Source: an uncultured Alistipes sp.
Lineage (GTDB): Bacteria; Bacteroidota; Bacteroidia; Bacteroidales; Rikenellaceae
Reading direction: 5' to 3'
Length of the DNA: 45,652 nt
Assembly: GCA_900546065.1 (NCBI GenBank)
Contig: URBK01000020.1
Location: forward strand, 1 to 45,652
Positions 17,014 to 25,828 of this stretch are shown here, piece by piece (within the stretch, counting starts at the first letter, position 1; the number at the start of each line of letters is the position of its first letter). The notes beneath the pieces were generated by a model. It worked only from the letters and a program-made list of their open reading frames with translations. It searched no databases and had not been told where the DNA came from. A program made the translations under genes and the position numbers.

Positions 17014-18237
17014 ATGAAGATACCATCGCTCAAGCTGCTGCTTCTGGCGCCCCTTGCGGCGCTGCTGTGCGCCGCCTCGGACACGACGCTCCCCGCGCTG
17101 CTGCGCACAGAGGGCGGACGCACGGTAAGGAACGCCCGCCAATGGGAGCGGCAGCGCCGTCCCGAGATCCTGCGCATGCTCTCGGCCGAGGTCTACGGCA
17201 TAGCACCCGACACCCGTGTCGAGACATCATACCGTACCGTAGAGGAGGACCGTGAGGCTCTCGACGGCGCGGCCACACGCCGTCAGGTACGCATAACGCT
17301 CCGCACAGACGCGGGCGAGGAGCATACGGCCGACATGCTCCTGTACATACCCAACGGAGCCGACGCCCCCGTACCCGTAATCTTCGGGCTCAACTTCAAG
17401 GGCAACCACGGCACCACGACCGACCCCGCCGTCATCATGCCCGCCGAGCCGAAGAGCTCGCCCACGGTAGCCCCGCGCGGCGACAACGCCCGCCGCTGGC
17501 CCTATGCCGAGGCCGTGGCTCGCGGATATGCCGTAGCGACGATATGCAAGGACGACTTCTTCCCCGACCGCCGAGACGGATATGCCGAGAGCGTGCTGCC
17601 GATGCTCTACCGCAACAGCCAGATACCCGACTCGGTGCGGATGAAGGCCGTCGGGGCGTGGGCGTGGGGCATAAGCCGCGCCATAGACTGTCTGGAGACG
17701 ATGCAGGAGATCGACCCGCACCGCATCATGGTTCTGGGGCACTCGCGTCTGGGCAAGACGTCGCTCTGGGCCGCAGCCACAGACCCCCGCATAGCCATCG
17801 CCGTCTCGAACGACTCGGGATCGACGGGCGCAGCCCTCGCACGCGGCAACCGCGGCGAGACCGTAGAGGATATAACCACACACTTCCCCTACTGGTTCAC
17901 CGACACATACAGCCTCTACAACGGCCGCGAGACACAGATGCCCTTCGACCAGCACATGCTGCTCGCTCTCGTGGCGCCGCGACCCCTCTATGTTGCCAGC
18001 GCGAGCCTCGACGCGTGGGCCGACCCCCGCAACGAGATGCGCTCGGCGCAGCTGTGCGGCGAGGTCTACCGTCTCTACGGGCGCAAGCCCCTCACGTGGC
18101 AGCAGAGCGAGCTGCCGCCGGCGGGCGCAACATTCATCGACGGCGACGTGGCATACCACCTGCGCGAGGGCGGACACGATATCCTCTCCTACGACTGGCA
18201 GCGGTTCATGGACTTCGCCGACAAATATTTCAAGTAG
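17014..18237 (+). CDS. CE15 family glucuronoyl (4-O-methylglucuronoyl methyl) esterase, secreted
   Basis: Cleaves esters between glucuronoyl residues of xylan and lignin alcohols, or related esters. An N-terminal signal peptide (ATG at 17014, hydrophobic to about residue 21) is followed by an alpha/beta-hydrolase domain. The CE15 nucleophile motif GHSRLGK is at 242-248 with Ser244, and the catalytic His is probably H388 in GGHDIL. NDSGSTGAALARGNRGE is another conserved CE15 block. The 407-residue length is typical of bacterial CE15. The frame opens 27 codons earlier, inside the M64 gene; the chosen ATG gives a proper signal peptide and 19-base spacing. It is the last gene of the operon, followed by a terminator. 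Confidence 0.9.
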   Translation: MKIPSLKLLLLAPLAALLCAASDTTLPALLRTEGGRTVRNARQWERQRRPEILRMLSAEVYGIAPDTRVETSYRTVEEDREALDGAATRRQVRITLRTDAGEEHTADMLLYIPNGADAPVPVIFGLNFKGNHGTTTDPAVIMPAEPKSSPTVAPRGDNARRWPYAEAVARGYAVATICKDDFFPDRRDGYAESVLPMLYRNSQIPDSVRMKAVGAWAWGISRAIDCLETMQEIDPHRIMVLGHSRLGKTSLWAAATDPRIAIAVSNDSGSTGAALARGNRGETVEDITTHFPYWFTDTYSLYNGRETQMPFDQHMLLALVAPRPLYVASASLDAWADPRNEMRSAQLCGEVYRLYGRKPLTWQQSELPPAGATFIDGDVAYHLREGGHDILSYDWQRFMDFADKYFK

Positions 18238-18258
18238 CCGTCGGCGCCGCCAAACCAA

Positions 18259-18290
18259 AAAGGCCGGAACCCTTTCGGGTCCCGGCCTTT
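18259..18290. terminator. Bidirectional terminator between convergent units
   Basis: AAAGGCCGG and CCGGCCTTT with inner ACCC/GGGT and loop TTTC. It serves the CE15 operon and the convergent efflux operon. Confidence 0.8.
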
Positions 18291-18312
18291 GTCGTGCCGT
18301 CGGAGCGGCCTC

Positions 18313-19908
18313 CTAACGGCGCACGACGATACGGCGCAGCGAGCGCGCCACATCCGAGCGCACCGTCCGCCACATGGGTATGGGCTTCAGTGCGCGGCGC
18401 GCAGGCGCGTCGTAGAGCAGGAACAGCAACAGCAGCCCGGTGCAGGCGTAGGCCGCCCACCCGTAGACCTGCTTGACGCTCGTCTCGATCATACGGCCCG
18501 CGAAGCCCTCCATGAAGGCCCCCATGTCGAAGGGTGCGCGCGTGAAGGCCACGCTGTCGACAGCGGCGCCGTAGCGCGCCATGTTGTCGGCCGTATAGTA
18601 TGTGAAGGCCTCGGTATAGATGGCCGCGCCGATGACACCCCCAACAACCATGTGCAGCATGTTGAATACGCTCAGTGCCTGAAAGAAGTGCTGGAAGGTC
18701 ATGATCTCCTCAAGGCAGACCATGAACGTCGCGCTCAGGATGGCGTAGGCGAAGCCGCGGCAGGCCGCCGGCAGATAGAGTTGCGAGACGTGTATGTCGG
18801 CCGAGACGGTGAAGTAGTATCCCAGAAGGTAGGCCGCAAGCGCCGCGATGCCCACCGTCAGCAGACGCACGTAGCTCATGCGCCGCACGTGCATCCACCA
18901 GTAGGCGAAGCCGCACCCCGCAAGCACCCCGACCAGCACCCAGCGCGTGACCAGCACGCTCACCGTCGCGTCGTAGTGCATCGTCTGCTCGTAGAAGGCC
19001 CCCTCGAGGACGTGTTCCGTCGCCAGAAGCATCTCCACCAGCGTGATGAGTATCAATATGGGGAAGAGGTGTCGGTAGCTCCACATGCGGGGCTCGATAT
19101 AGGGGTGGCGTATGGTGTTCATGCGCCAGAGGCAGAGGGCCAGCGTCGCCACCGACGTCACGGCCAGACGCCGCATAACGGGGCTGTACCACCAGTCGTA
19201 CCACTCGCCGTAGTCGAACAGGTATGCCACCTGCAGCAGCAGCGCCACCCACAACAGCGCCCCCAGCCAGTCGATGCCGTAGAGCGGCATCTTGCGCACG
19301 ATGCGGAAGTGCCGCGTGCAGAGGCGCACGATCAGCAGGTCGACCGCCATCAGCGCCGAGACCAGAAGGTGCATCCACACCCAGTGGTAGTGGTGCATCA
19401 GGGCCGTGGTGATGATGGTCGAGAGCTGCATGCAGCCCAGAATCACGATATGAAGCACGGGGAAGAAGGCCGTGAAGTCACGTTGCGGCGTAATCCACAG
19501 CTGTATGGTCGACATGCACTCGAAGGTGCCCTGTATCTTGCACATCCCCTCCACGAAGCATAAGGCCCACAGCAGCGGCAGCAGCCGCACGTGCGGCGCC
19601 ACAAGGTTGCAGACAAGCGCCCCGGCCGCAGCCGTGAGCAGCGTGCGGTTCGTGAAGCGGAACTTCATGCGGAAGAGTATCGGGAAATAGATGGCCATGC
19701 CCGCAAGGTTGGCGTAGAGGCACATCATCAGGTCCTCGCGCATGAGCGCCATGCCCCCAATCATCTCATTGAGCGCACCCAGATATATGCCGCCCGAGAG
19801 CTGGAATGTCGCCGCCATGAAGATATAGATCCACGGCTGCAGTGCCCGCGGCACGAAGTCGCGGAACATGGGCATCGTAAAGGGCCCGTTCAACACCGGC
19901 GCTCCCAT
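18313..19908 (-). CDS. MFS drug exporter, EmrB/DHA2-like
   Basis: An inner-membrane proton-driven exporter of 531 residues with about 14 predicted membrane segments, the layout of the DHA2 group. It has no strong soluble domain. The sequence is diverged from Proteobacterial EmrB but is identified by context: its start lies one base after the stop of an HlyD/EmrA adaptor gene (TGAT-ATG) and it is the third gene after a TolC-type channel. The C-terminus is unusually arginine-rich. Together the three make a tripartite pump across both membranes. The substrate is unknown. Confidence 0.85.
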   Translation of the reverse strand: MGAPVLNGPFTMPMFRDFVPRALQPWIYIFMAATFQLSGGIYLGALNEMIGGMALMREDLMMCLYANLAGMAIYFPILFRMKFRFTNRTLLTAAAGALVCNLVAPHVRLLPLLWALCFVEGMCKIQGTFECMSTIQLWITPQRDFTAFFPVLHIVILGCMQLSTIITTALMHHYHWVWMHLLVSALMAVDLLIVRLCTRHFRIVRKMPLYGIDWLGALLWVALLLQVAYLFDYGEWYDWWYSPVMRRLAVTSVATLALCLWRMNTIRHPYIEPRMWSYRHLFPILILITLVEMLLATEHVLEGAFYEQTMHYDATVSVLVTRWVLVGVLAGCGFAYWWMHVRRMSYVRLLTVGIAALAAYLLGYYFTVSADIHVSQLYLPAACRGFAYAILSATFMVCLEEIMTFQHFFQALSVFNMLHMVVGGVIGAAIYTEAFTYYTADNMARYGAAVDSVAFTRAPFDMGAFMEGFAGRMIETSVKQVYGWAAYACTGLLLLFLLYDAPARRALKPIPMWRTVRSDVARSLRRIVVRR

Positions 19909-19909
19909 A

Positions 19910-20941
19910 TCAATACCGCACTTTGCATTCGACGTTCAGGCCGGCGCGCAGCTGCGACATCGCCTCCGCGTCGTTGCCCTCGAGGCGTATGCGTACGGGC
20001 ACGCGCTGCTCGACCTTGACGAAATTGCCCGTGGCGTTATCCTGCGGTATGAGCGAGAAGGCCGCGCCCGTAGCGTCCGACACCGACTCCACAACCCCGT
20101 GATACGTAACGTCGGGAACGGCATCGACCGTCATCTCGACGTCGGCGCCCACAGCTATGTACGGGAGCTGCGTCTCGCGGTAGTTGGCCGTGACCCACAC
20201 CTCGCCGCTGTCCACAACGTCGAGAAGCGTCTGTCCGGGCTGCACGAGCTGTCCCTCGTCGATCTGCTTGCGGCCCGTCACGCCGTCGCACGGCGCCACG
20301 ATAACCGTATATGAGAGATTCAGCCGCGCCAGCTCAACGGCCGCCTCCGCCAAGCGTATCGCCGCCTCGTTCTGCTCCAGACGGTGTCCCTGCTCGCTCT
20401 TGGCCAGCGAGGTGGTGCGCTTGGCACGCAGGAGCTGCTCATAGCGCGCCTCGGCCGCCTCGAAGGCCGTCTGGACGTTGTCGTACTGCTGGCGCGTCAC
20501 CGCATCCTCCTTCAGCAGGCGCCCGTAACGCTCCGCCTCGCGCCGCGCATTCCCCAGACGCACGCGAGCCTCCTCGATGCCCGCATCGCTCACGCTCAGG
20601 TTGTTCTGCGTGGCCGCCATCCCGACCGTCGTGGCGCTGCGCCCCGACCGCGCGTTGGCAAGGTCGGCCTCCGCCTGTGCCAGACGCAGACGGTACTCCG
20701 CATCCTCGATGATGACAAGCGTATCGCCCCGCTTGACGGGCTGGAACTCCTCGAAGCATATACGGTCGATGAAGCCCGACACGCGCGTATTCACCGGCGT
20801 GATGTGCTGGCGCACCTGTGCATTGTCGGTATAGGCCACGCCCGCATGGACGAAGCGCGAAAAGACATAGATCAAACCCGCCGCAAGCAGGCAGATGATC
20901 GCTGCGTTATAGATGGTTTTCTGTAATCTCTTTGGTGTCAT
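19910..20941 (-). CDS. HlyD/EmrA family membrane-fusion (periplasmic adaptor) protein
   Basis: 343 residues with a single N-terminal membrane anchor (about 12-31). The first half of a biotinyl-lipoyl-like motif follows (ITPVNTRVSGFIDRI), then a long alpha-helical hairpin rich in Ala/Glu/Arg (about 90-210), and the second lipoyl half (IVAPCDGVTGRKQIDEGQLVQPG), ending in beta-barrel segments (LRAGLNVECKV). This is the normal EmrA/HlyD order. It links the MFS pump to the outer-membrane channel and is encoded between them, 12 bases after the TolC gene. Confidence 0.93.
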   Translation of the reverse strand: MTPKRLQKTIYNAAIICLLAAGLIYVFSRFVHAGVAYTDNAQVRQHITPVNTRVSGFIDRICFEEFQPVKRGDTLVIIEDAEYRLRLAQAEADLANARSGRSATTVGMAATQNNLSVSDAGIEEARVRLGNARREAERYGRLLKEDAVTRQQYDNVQTAFEAAEARYEQLLRAKRTTSLAKSEQGHRLEQNEAAIRLAEAAVELARLNLSYTVIVAPCDGVTGRKQIDEGQLVQPGQTLLDVVDSGEVWVTANYRETQLPYIAVGADVEMTVDAVPDVTYHGVVESVSDATGAAFSLIPQDNATGNFVKVEQRVPVRIRLEGNDAEAMSQLRAGLNVECKVRY

Positions 20942-20953
20942 GGTATTCGGTCT

Positions 20954-22264
20954 TTATAATGTATGGGTTACGTATTTCATTCGGTAATAGTCATATATGA
21001 GGTTGATGCGCGCCTCCACCAACGCCAGATCGGCCTCCAGCTTCGTGTTGCCCGCATCGAGCATGTCCGTAAGCAGCGCAAGGTCATTGGCATAGCGGTT
21101 GCTCACAACGGCATAGTTCTCGTCGGCCAGCTCCACGCTCTTCTGCTGCGTGCGAAGGTCGGCCTCGGCCGTCATCAGGTTGACGTAGCTCTCCTGAACG
21201 GCGTTGTCCACACGCTCGCACTCCAGATCATAGGACTCGCGCGCACGCCGCGCATAGAGCTCCGCCTGACGTATGCGCCGCCCGCTCTTGAACAGCGACG
21301 CGATGTTGTAGCGTATGCCCACACCCACGTACCAGTAGTTGAAGTTGTTGTTCAGCACCGGCACCTCGATCGTGATCGGGCCGTCGAGATGGTCGGCCGC
21401 CATCAGCGAGACCTTGGGCAGCCGCTCCGACCGCTGCAGACGCACCGCCTCGTCACTCATACCGATGCCCGTCTGCGCACTGCGCAGGTCGAGGTTGTTC
21501 TCGCGCGCGACATCCTGCCAGTCGCTCTGGCTCAGAGTACCGATGCCCGTCTGCAGAAGCGCCGTGTCGGGACGTATCTCCGTACCCTCCGGCAGGTGCA
21601 GCGCCGTCACAAGACGGTGGTTCAGTATCGTGCCCGTATCCTCCGCACGCTGAAGCTCCAGCCGCAGCTGCTCGCGCCGCAGCTCGTAGCGCGTAATGTC
21701 GTTCTGCAGCACCGTGCCCTGCTCGCGCCGCGCCCGCATCGTCTCCAGCACCTGCTCCGTCAGCGCCAGATTCTCGCGCAGCACGCGGATACGGTTGTCT
21801 GCCTTGTAGAGGTTAAGGTAGTGGCCCAACAGCAGGAAACATATATCCTGACGGTTGCGCTCAAGCGAGGTCTCGGCGTCGCGCTGCTCCAGCTCCGCCA
21901 TGCGGATGCCGCTGCGCACAGCCCCGCCCGCATAGACCACCTGCTGCGCCTCAAGGGCGAAGTTGTTGCCGAAGTGCGGGATGTCGACCTTCATGCCCTC
22001 GCCGAAGCTGCGGTCCCAGAGGCGGCCGTCCCCAAGAAAACTCGCCGAGACCGTAACCCCGACGTCGGGCAAACGCTCCGCACGCGCCGCACGAACGCCC
22101 TCGGCGGCCGCCGCAACCCCGCTCTCGAACGAGCGTATGCTCATACTCTGCTCCTCGGCCAGACGGAACAATTCGTCGATGCCGATAACCCGTGGTTGTG
22201 CAAATGTCATTTGGCTGCACAGCGCCGCACAACAGAGCGCCATGAGCCTGAGGATTCTGCTCAT
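20954..22264 (-). CDS. TolC family outer-membrane efflux protein
   Basis: 436 residues with a signal peptide ending near QMTFAQ (about residue 23). Two OEP-type repeats follow, with long amphipathic helices (AAAAEGVRAARAERLPDVGV; YNIASLFKSGRRIRQAELYARRA) and YVNLMTAEADL near the C-terminus. It forms the outer-membrane channel of the tripartite pump with the next two genes. It is the first full gene after a consensus promoter, but about 380 bases separate that promoter from its ATG. That leader holds a short remnant frame and repeats. Confidence 0.92.
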   Translation of the reverse strand: MSRILRLMALCCAALCSQMTFAQPRVIGIDELFRLAEEQSMSIRSFESGVAAAAEGVRAARAERLPDVGVTVSASFLGDGRLWDRSFGEGMKVDIPHFGNNFALEAQQVVYAGGAVRSGIRMAELEQRDAETSLERNRQDICFLLLGHYLNLYKADNRIRVLRENLALTEQVLETMRARREQGTVLQNDITRYELRREQLRLELQRAEDTGTILNHRLVTALHLPEGTEIRPDTALLQTGIGTLSQSDWQDVARENNLDLRSAQTGIGMSDEAVRLQRSERLPKVSLMAADHLDGPITIEVPVLNNNFNYWYVGVGIRYNIASLFKSGRRIRQAELYARRARESYDLECERVDNAVQESYVNLMTAEADLRTQQKSVELADENYAVVSNRYANDLALLTDMLDAGNTKLEADLALVEARINLIYDYYRMKYVTHTL

Positions 22265-22324
22265 ATCAAAAAAAGTTTCGGATGTTCGATTGTGATGATT
22301 TTCTTCGGCCCCGCCGTGAAAATC

Positions 22325-22450
22325 CTATTCGGATGCCCCGCCCTGATTATTCAGTACATTCAGCCCCTTGAAGACCCAATTCGTATCTCCTTGATGATTC
22401 TATTCGGATGCCCGTCTGATGATTCAGTACATGCGGCCCCTTGAAGATTC
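22325..22450. repeat. 75-bp tandem duplication in the efflux operon leader
   Basis: Copies start at 22325 and 22400 (CTATTCGGATGCCC), both with TGATTATTCAGTACAT-like and GCCCCTTGAAGA phrases; the second copy is partial. Confidence 0.75.
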
Positions 22451-22454
22451 GGTT

Positions 22455-22515
22455 CGGGTGACCCCTTTATTCGGCCCCCTCGGATGGCCCCTTTATTCGC
22501 CCCCTCGGGTGGTCC
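22455..22515. repeat. 26-bp tandem repeat in the efflux operon leader
   Basis: Units start at 22455, 22481 and 22506 (CGGrTGrCCCCTTTATTCG and a partial third). The AATAAAGGGG phrase on the minus strand resembles units of the array at 43819-44017. Confidence 0.65.
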
Positions 22516-22522
22516 GCGCTCT

Positions 22523-22609
22523 CTATATCAGCGCGGCTACGCCCCACGCATGGAAGTCGTGGATCTTGTTCGCGTAGCGGTAAAATATGGTGTTCAGAAG
22601 ATCTGCCAT
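22523..22609 (-). pseudogene. 28-codon remnant, possibly a decayed MarR-type regulator
   Basis: The ATG at 22609 lies about 24 bases after the predicted transcription start of a consensus promoter and opens a frame of 28 residues (MADLLNTIFYRYANKIHDF...) ending in TAG. The helical start with FYRYANKI resembles the dimerisation helix at the N-terminus of MarR-family repressors as I remember them. EmrAB-TolC type operons are often headed by a MarR/EmrR gene. No winged helix follows; the downstream 250 bases are repeats. It could instead be an unrelated leader peptide. Confidence 0.35.
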
Positions 22610-22639
22610 AACTGTCGGATCATTGTCCGTTTTGCGCGG

Positions 22640-22670
22640 CAAAAGTAGTCGATTTTTATAAAATAACAAA
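22640..22670 (-). promoter_or_regulatory. Consensus promoter of the efflux operon
   Basis: On the minus strand TTTG (22667-22670) is followed by exactly 19 bases and TACTTTTG (22640-22647), a full match to the Bacteroidota consensus in an AT-rich context. From here to the TolC start is an unusually long, repeat-filled leader. Confidence 0.85.
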
Positions 22671-22857
22671 ATTTTCAGAGATTTTTATTTTCGGCCCTTT
22701 TCCCGTACATATCGCACATATACACATATAACATACTATATAACTGCGAATTATCCCCACACGCAAACTTACGCCTATTTTCGCTTCCTGTTCCGAAAAT
22801 CGCATATCAGCCCCCTCCATTACTCCATATTACGCATACCGACACATCCTCCGCGCG

Positions 22858-22899
22858 GGCATAAAACAACGTGGCCGGAGCTCCACCGACTCCGACCAC
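22858..22899 (-). terminator. Rho-independent terminator after the OPA transporter
   Basis: On the minus strand GTGGTCGGAG and CTCCGGCCAC pair, with one mismatch, around a short GC-rich loop and are followed by GTTGTTTTATGC. Confidence 0.8.
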
Positions 22900-22941
22900 G
22901 CAGATCATATCTTATCTTAATCTTATACGGCTTAACGCCCG

Positions 22942-24414
22942 TCAAACCTTCTGCTCGTCGTATCCCGTAGCCTTGGCGCGCCACATAGCAAGGAAGATGC
23001 ACATGCCCACCAGCGCCATGGCTATCATGAGCAGGAAGACATAATTCCAGCCGTGGCCGGGGGTGATGCGGTTGATCCAGTCGACCATGGCGCCGATACC
23101 CAGACCCGAGACAAAGACGCTGGCATAACCGAAGATACCGGTCAGGCCGTTAGCCGTGGCGGCGGCGCTCTTGGTAGCCTGATTTGCGGCGGCGATGCCT
23201 ATCAGGGCCTGCGGCCCGTAGATGAAGAAGCCCGCCATGGCCAGCACGCACACCAGCACCGGCATCGGGATCGACACCGGAAGCAGGTAGAAGACGGTCA
23301 TGAACAGCGCCGCGCCCAGCATGCAGAAGACACACGTGCGGTGTGCCCGCCCGCCGAAGAAACGGTCCGTGGCCCACCCTGCGGCCAGCATGCCGAGGAT
23401 ACCGAAGATCTCGAAGACGGCAACCGTCCACCCGGCGTCGGCCGACGTAAGGCCGCGAGCCTCCTGAAGGAACTTCGGGCCCCAGTCGAGCACCGCGAAG
23501 CGTACGATATAGACGAAGAAGTTGGCGACGGCCAGCGTCCATATAAGCGGGTTGCGGAAGACCTTCTCCCGCAGGAAAGCCTTATACTCGGCCGAGTCGG
23601 TGTTGTCCTCGACCTTGGTGTGCGTACCCTCGAGTTCGGGCAGCCCCACCGAGCGGGGCGTGTCGCGCAGGAACACAGCCAGACCCACGGCCCCCGCCAG
23701 CGCGAAGAGTGCCGGTATCCAGAAGCACCACTGCCATGCCCCCACGTGCGTCACCGCCGCCGTCACCTGCTCCCCGAGCCGTACGGGATCGTCCGCCAGA
23801 GCGGGGTTCAGCGTCAGCACGTTGGTGCGGATGGCCTCCACGACCTGAGCGTCACCGCTCATGTCACGGCCGAACGTACCCATGATGTAACCGCACAATA
23901 TGGCCAGCAGGCTCGCCCCGATCGAGTGCGAGGTGTTCCATACCGACATCTTCGTGGCCAGCTCCGTGGGCGGGATCCAGTGTGTCAGCAGTCGCGCGCA
24001 GGGAGGGAACCCGCTGCCTTGGAAGATGTTGTTGGCCACGAGCAGCACGCCGAACAGCACCACAAGCGAGTGCGGCGCAACCCCTACCTCGATACCGAGG
24101 ATGCGGGGGCTGAAGCCGAAGGCGAAGCTCGTAAGCACACACAGCAACAGTCCGAGGGACATGTGCCAGCGGCCGTTCATGCGGTCGGCGATCAGTCCGT
24201 TCATAAAGCGCGAAAGACCGTAGATCAACCCCACGACGGTCATTATAAGGCCGAAGCTGGTGTTCGTGATGCCATACTCGGCCGCAAGGCCCGGTATGGC
24301 GAAAGAGAAGTTCTTGCGCACGAAATAGAAGAGCGCATAACCGATCATCGTGGCGATGATGGTGCGATACTGCCAATACTTGAATCGTTTGGCCTGTTCG
24401 GTTGTCATGGACAT
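22942..24414 (-). CDS. OPA-family MFS transporter (glycerol-3-phosphate/hexose-phosphate type)
   Basis: 490 residues and 12 membrane segments. GlpT/UhpT-like features are the N-terminal RFKYWQYRTI leading into TM1, YFVRKNFSFAIPG (the arginine-bearing motif at the end of TM1), LSRFMNGLIADR after TM2, GSGFPPCARLLTHW, and a second conserved half with NFFVYIVRFAVLDWGPKFL. These antiporters exchange organic phosphates for inorganic phosphate at the inner membrane. Two ATGs six bases apart could serve as start. It lies 120 bases downstream of a GH99-like gene, probably in one unit. Confidence 0.9.
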   Translation of the reverse strand: MSMTTEQAKRFKYWQYRTIIATMIGYALFYFVRKNFSFAIPGLAAEYGITNTSFGLIMTVVGLIYGLSRFMNGLIADRMNGRWHMSLGLLLCVLTSFAFGFSPRILGIEVGVAPHSLVVLFGVLLVANNIFQGSGFPPCARLLTHWIPPTELATKMSVWNTSHSIGASLLAILCGYIMGTFGRDMSGDAQVVEAIRTNVLTLNPALADDPVRLGEQVTAAVTHVGAWQWCFWIPALFALAGAVGLAVFLRDTPRSVGLPELEGTHTKVEDNTDSAEYKAFLREKVFRNPLIWTLAVANFFVYIVRFAVLDWGPKFLQEARGLTSADAGWTVAVFEIFGILGMLAAGWATDRFFGGRAHRTCVFCMLGAALFMTVFYLLPVSIPMPVLVCVLAMAGFFIYGPQALIGIAAANQATKSAAATANGLTGIFGYASVFVSGLGIGAMVDWINRITPGHGWNYVFLLMIAMALVGMCIFLAMWRAKATGYDEQKV

Positions 24415-24518
24415 TTTTTCAGCTTTTTATACCTTGTGCTTTTTATGCGGCGCGGACGCGACATTTCATCCCGCCGCACCTATGTCTTTCTTCTTTTTTA
24501 TCCAAAATCCTTTATCCT

Positions 24519-24527
24519 CCCCCCCCC
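24519..24527. repeat. Homopolymer of nine C (G on the minus strand)
   Basis: Lies in the 120-base spacer between the GH99-like gene and the OPA transporter, 7 bases past the stop codon of the former. Long G/C runs slip easily during replication. Confidence 0.8.
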
Positions 24528-24534
24528 GCGGGCA

Positions 24535-25725
24535 TCACTTGCGGTAGCGGTCATACTTGCCCGAGAGGACATCCCGCACAGCCTCCAGATAACCGAATCC
24601 GTAGCGCATGTCGGGCAGCAGATACGCGCCCTCGACCCACTCGTTGAAGGCGTAGATGGTGATTATGCGCGGCTGCTCGGGGTGGGCGTCGCAATACTCC
24701 TTTGCACGTTGCAGGGCCATAGCGAAGGCCTGCGGCGTCACGTTGTAATGCACCACGTCGGCCTTGCCCTTGGCCGGGAAGCGCGGCGTATCGTCCCAGC
24801 CGATAGATACAGACGGGAAGTGCGGCTTGTCGATCAGCGCGCCCAGACGCTCCGTAGCCTCGTAGCCCTCCTTCGCCCAGCGGAGGTAATCCTCGCGGCG
24901 CGCCGTGCCCCAACCGTACTGTGTCGTGCAGTCGACACCGATGCCTTCGAGCCGCTCGGCCGCCACATCACGCGTATCGTTGTTCATCATCTGCAGGCAG
25001 AGGTCCGGAAAGCCCGCCTCGCGCACCTTGCTGCGGAAATACTCAATAGCCTCGTGCGTACGCTCCACGCTCCCGCCGAACGAGGCCAGAAGCTCGTCCA
25101 TCGAGAAGATGGCGAAGACAGGGCAGCCGTCGATCTTGAAGTAGTTGGGCTGCGAAAAATATTGTTTGATCACACGGTCCACGACCTTGCGGAAATTCTC
25201 CTCGTCGACCGCACCGCGCCACAGCGTCGACGTATCGTCGCCGTAGCGGTGGCAGTTCCAGTAGTTGCGCGCAACGGTATGGTTGGCCCACATGACGTAG
25301 AACTGCATCTTGTCGCGGTTGCGAGCCTTCAGGAAGCCGTCATTGAGGCAACCCTCCAGAAACGGGCCCCCGTCGAACCAGTACCAGTCGAAGACAAAGA
25401 CATTGATGCCGTGGTCGGTCGCCGCGTCGATCCACCGCTCCATAACACGCGGGTCATCGTCATGCTCATAGCCCCAGAGCGGCTGCTTGGGCTGGTAGTG
25501 GCCGTCGAAACGGGGCGTGCCCCGCTTGATGATCTCCCACTCGCCGTCACCATCGCCCCAGAGCACACGCCGCCCTACGGGATCATCGTGACACGAGGGC
25601 CAGATATAGGCCGCAACATGGTACTCGGGTGATTTTGCCGCACGGCGTCTGCCGCCGCGGTCGGATGCCGTCACGGTCGACGCCGCCAGCATCAGGGCCA
25701 TAGCCGCAATGATTACACGTTTCAT
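24535..25725 (-). CDS. Secreted GH99/WbsX-like glycoside hydrolase-type protein
   Basis: 396 residues from the ATG at 25725; a second ATG two codons earlier is possible. A signal peptide ends near TVTAS. The mature protein matches the WbsX/GH99-like domain (PF14307): YHVAAYIWPSCHDD, GHYQPKQPLWGYE, a TDHGINVFVFDWYWFDGGPFLE strand-turn region, and IITIYAFNEWVEGAYLLPD at the C-terminus. Acid residues in DWYW and NEW are candidate catalytic residues. GH99 enzymes are endo-alpha-mannosidases; the wider clade is poorly characterised and includes proteins of O-antigen loci. A signal peptide argues for a degradative role here. Confidence 0.82.
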   Translation of the reverse strand: MKRVIIAAMALMLAASTVTASDRGGRRRAAKSPEYHVAAYIWPSCHDDPVGRRVLWGDGDGEWEIIKRGTPRFDGHYQPKQPLWGYEHDDDPRVMERWIDAATDHGINVFVFDWYWFDGGPFLEGCLNDGFLKARNRDKMQFYVMWANHTVARNYWNCHRYGDDTSTLWRGAVDEENFRKVVDRVIKQYFSQPNYFKIDGCPVFAIFSMDELLASFGGSVERTHEAIEYFRSKVREAGFPDLCLQMMNNDTRDVAAERLEGIGVDCTTQYGWGTARREDYLRWAKEGYEATERLGALIDKPHFPSVSIGWDDTPRFPAKGKADVVHYNVTPQAFAMALQRAKEYCDAHPEQPRIITIYAFNEWVEGAYLLPDMRYGFGYLEAVRDVLSGKYDRYRK

Positions 25726-25820
25726 AGTCAAGGTGGGTTAGTGTCCCGCTCCCTCCGCCGCCGTCTTGCGGCCCAAACCGCAAACGGCACCCTCAAGAGG
25801 ATTCGGGCTGTTAGTAGAGA

Positions 25821-25828
25821 CAAATATA
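25821..25828 (-). promoter_or_regulatory. -7 promoter element (TATATTTG) for the GH99-like gene
   Basis: Exact TAnnTTTG on the minus strand, 96 bases upstream of the start. No TTTG at the expected -33 distance. Confidence 0.55.

Noticed and set aside
23053..25632. 859-residue plus-strand frame
   Set aside because: Antisense shadow over the OPA transporter and GH99-like genes, His/Arg/Gln-rich without domains; typical of GC-rich antisense frames.
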